Positions 32,210-32,480 of a stretch of DNA of 32,480 nt are shown piece by piece. The notes under the pieces are model-generated. The model did no database searches. It had not been told where the DNA came from and worked only from the letters and a program-made list of their open reading frames with translations. The position numbers were made by a program, and so were the translations under genes. Numbering within the stretch: position 1 is the first letter of the stretch; each line of letters opens with the position of its first letter. This DNA is from an uncultured Gluconobacter sp. (GTDB taxonomy: Bacteria; Pseudomonadota; Alphaproteobacteria; Acetobacterales; Acetobacteraceae), in contig CALFLO010000018.1 of assembly GCA_937880175.1 (NCBI GenBank), forward strand, positions 1 to 32,480. The letters run 5' to 3'.

Positions 32210-32480
32210 GTGCCGCACACACCAGCTGAGAAAAAGCGCGTTCTGACCCGCGTGCGCCGTATTCGCGGGCAACTTGATGCGCTGGAACAGGCTCTGGAGA
32301 AGGGGGCTGATTGCGGTCCGGTACTGCAACAGGTTGCGGCTATCCGAGGAGCGATCAACGGATTAATGGCCGGTGTTCTTGAAAGCCACCTGCGGGAAGA
32401 ATTTGTTGAATGCGCCGGTGATCGTGATGCTGCCAGTGGTTCGATCGAGAATGTGGTGTCACTCGTTCGATCCTATCTCC
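32210..32480 (+). CDS. FrmR/RcnR-family metal- or formaldehyde-sensing repressor (3' end cut by window)
   Basis: GTG 32210 with GGAG about ten bases upstream; 90 codons are inside the window, nearly the full 90-92 aa of the family. It reads PHTPAEKKRVLTRVRRIRGQLDALE, then CGPVLQQVAAIRGAINGLM and VLESHLREEF, closest to FrmR. Pro2 and Cys35, the pair that formaldehyde crosslinks in E. coli FrmR, are both present. So are His3, Cys35, His60 and Glu64, the positions that bind metal in RcnR and Salmonella FrmR (RcnR has His at 64). The effector could thus be formaldehyde or a metal such as nickel, cobalt or zinc. The regulated gene should lie to the right of the window, probably an alcohol dehydrogenase or a cation exporter. 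Confidence 0.9.
   Translation, partial: MPHTPAEKKRVLTRVRRIRGQLDALEQALEKGADCGPVLQQVAAIRGAINGLMAGVLESHLREEFVECAGDRDAASGSIENVVSLVRSYL

Overview
The window looks like an accessory replicon, most likely a plasmid, from an acetic acid bacterium (Acetobacteraceae: Acetobacter, Komagataeibacter or a relative). That assignment rests on gene content and protein style: a Hint-domain adhesin-like protein, a RepA with iterons, and alphaproteobacterial-looking plasmid genes. No rRNA or intact tRNA is present to confirm it.

Left part (1-7.6 kb): a nonribosomal peptide synthetase runs off the left edge on the minus strand. It is followed by a Hint-domain secreted/adhesin-like protein, a frameshifted serine recombinase, an AbrB/MazE-PIN toxin-antitoxin pair, and a broken Fic module whose antitoxin is still open. 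The Fic remnant ends in a tRNA-like T-arm scar.

Middle (6.7-23.9 kb): a long minus-strand series of DNA-processing and anti-restriction genes. In transcription order these are a 1708-aa methyltransferase-helicase fusion (DarB-like), a large ParB/Srx-domain protein, a DUF6876-type protein, two small hypothetical or zinc-binding proteins, a 53-aa membrane protein, ArdC, two unknown proteins, SSB, a 71-aa protein, a DUF3991/Toprim protein, an unknown protein, a UvrD-type helicase, a small zinc-binding protein and a secreted DRGH nuclease. This content resembles the leading region of conjugative plasmids (the part that enters the recipient first). No relaxase, oriT or type IV secretion gene is visible.

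The most striking observation is that five blocks of this series (those headed by the DarB-like gene, the ParB-like gene, the DUF6876-type gene, the 53-aa gene before ardC, and ssb) each have a long GC-rich hairpin 37-170 bp upstream of the start codon. Each hairpin is preceded, reading the minus strand, by an A/G- or AT-rich tract. Two hairpins are clear homologues (81 nt each, same length, 14 differences, with compensatory base changes). A third shares their end but its centre is a run of G/C homopolymers that looks like a sequencing or assembly failure. I propose these as repeated cis-acting elements (ssDNA promoters, leader RNAs or insulators).

Right part (23.9-32.5 kb): an AT-rich parA-parB-like cassette with two identical 18-bp palindromes, then repA with an iteron-like inverted operator and four iterons. 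An integrase ends next to the last iteron. Beyond it are two HEPN-like proteins flanking an aminoglycoside phosphotransferase pseudogene killed by one stop codon, a gene-poor stretch with res-like repeats, and the start of an FrmR/RcnR-family repressor behind three TACT-N7-AGTA operators.
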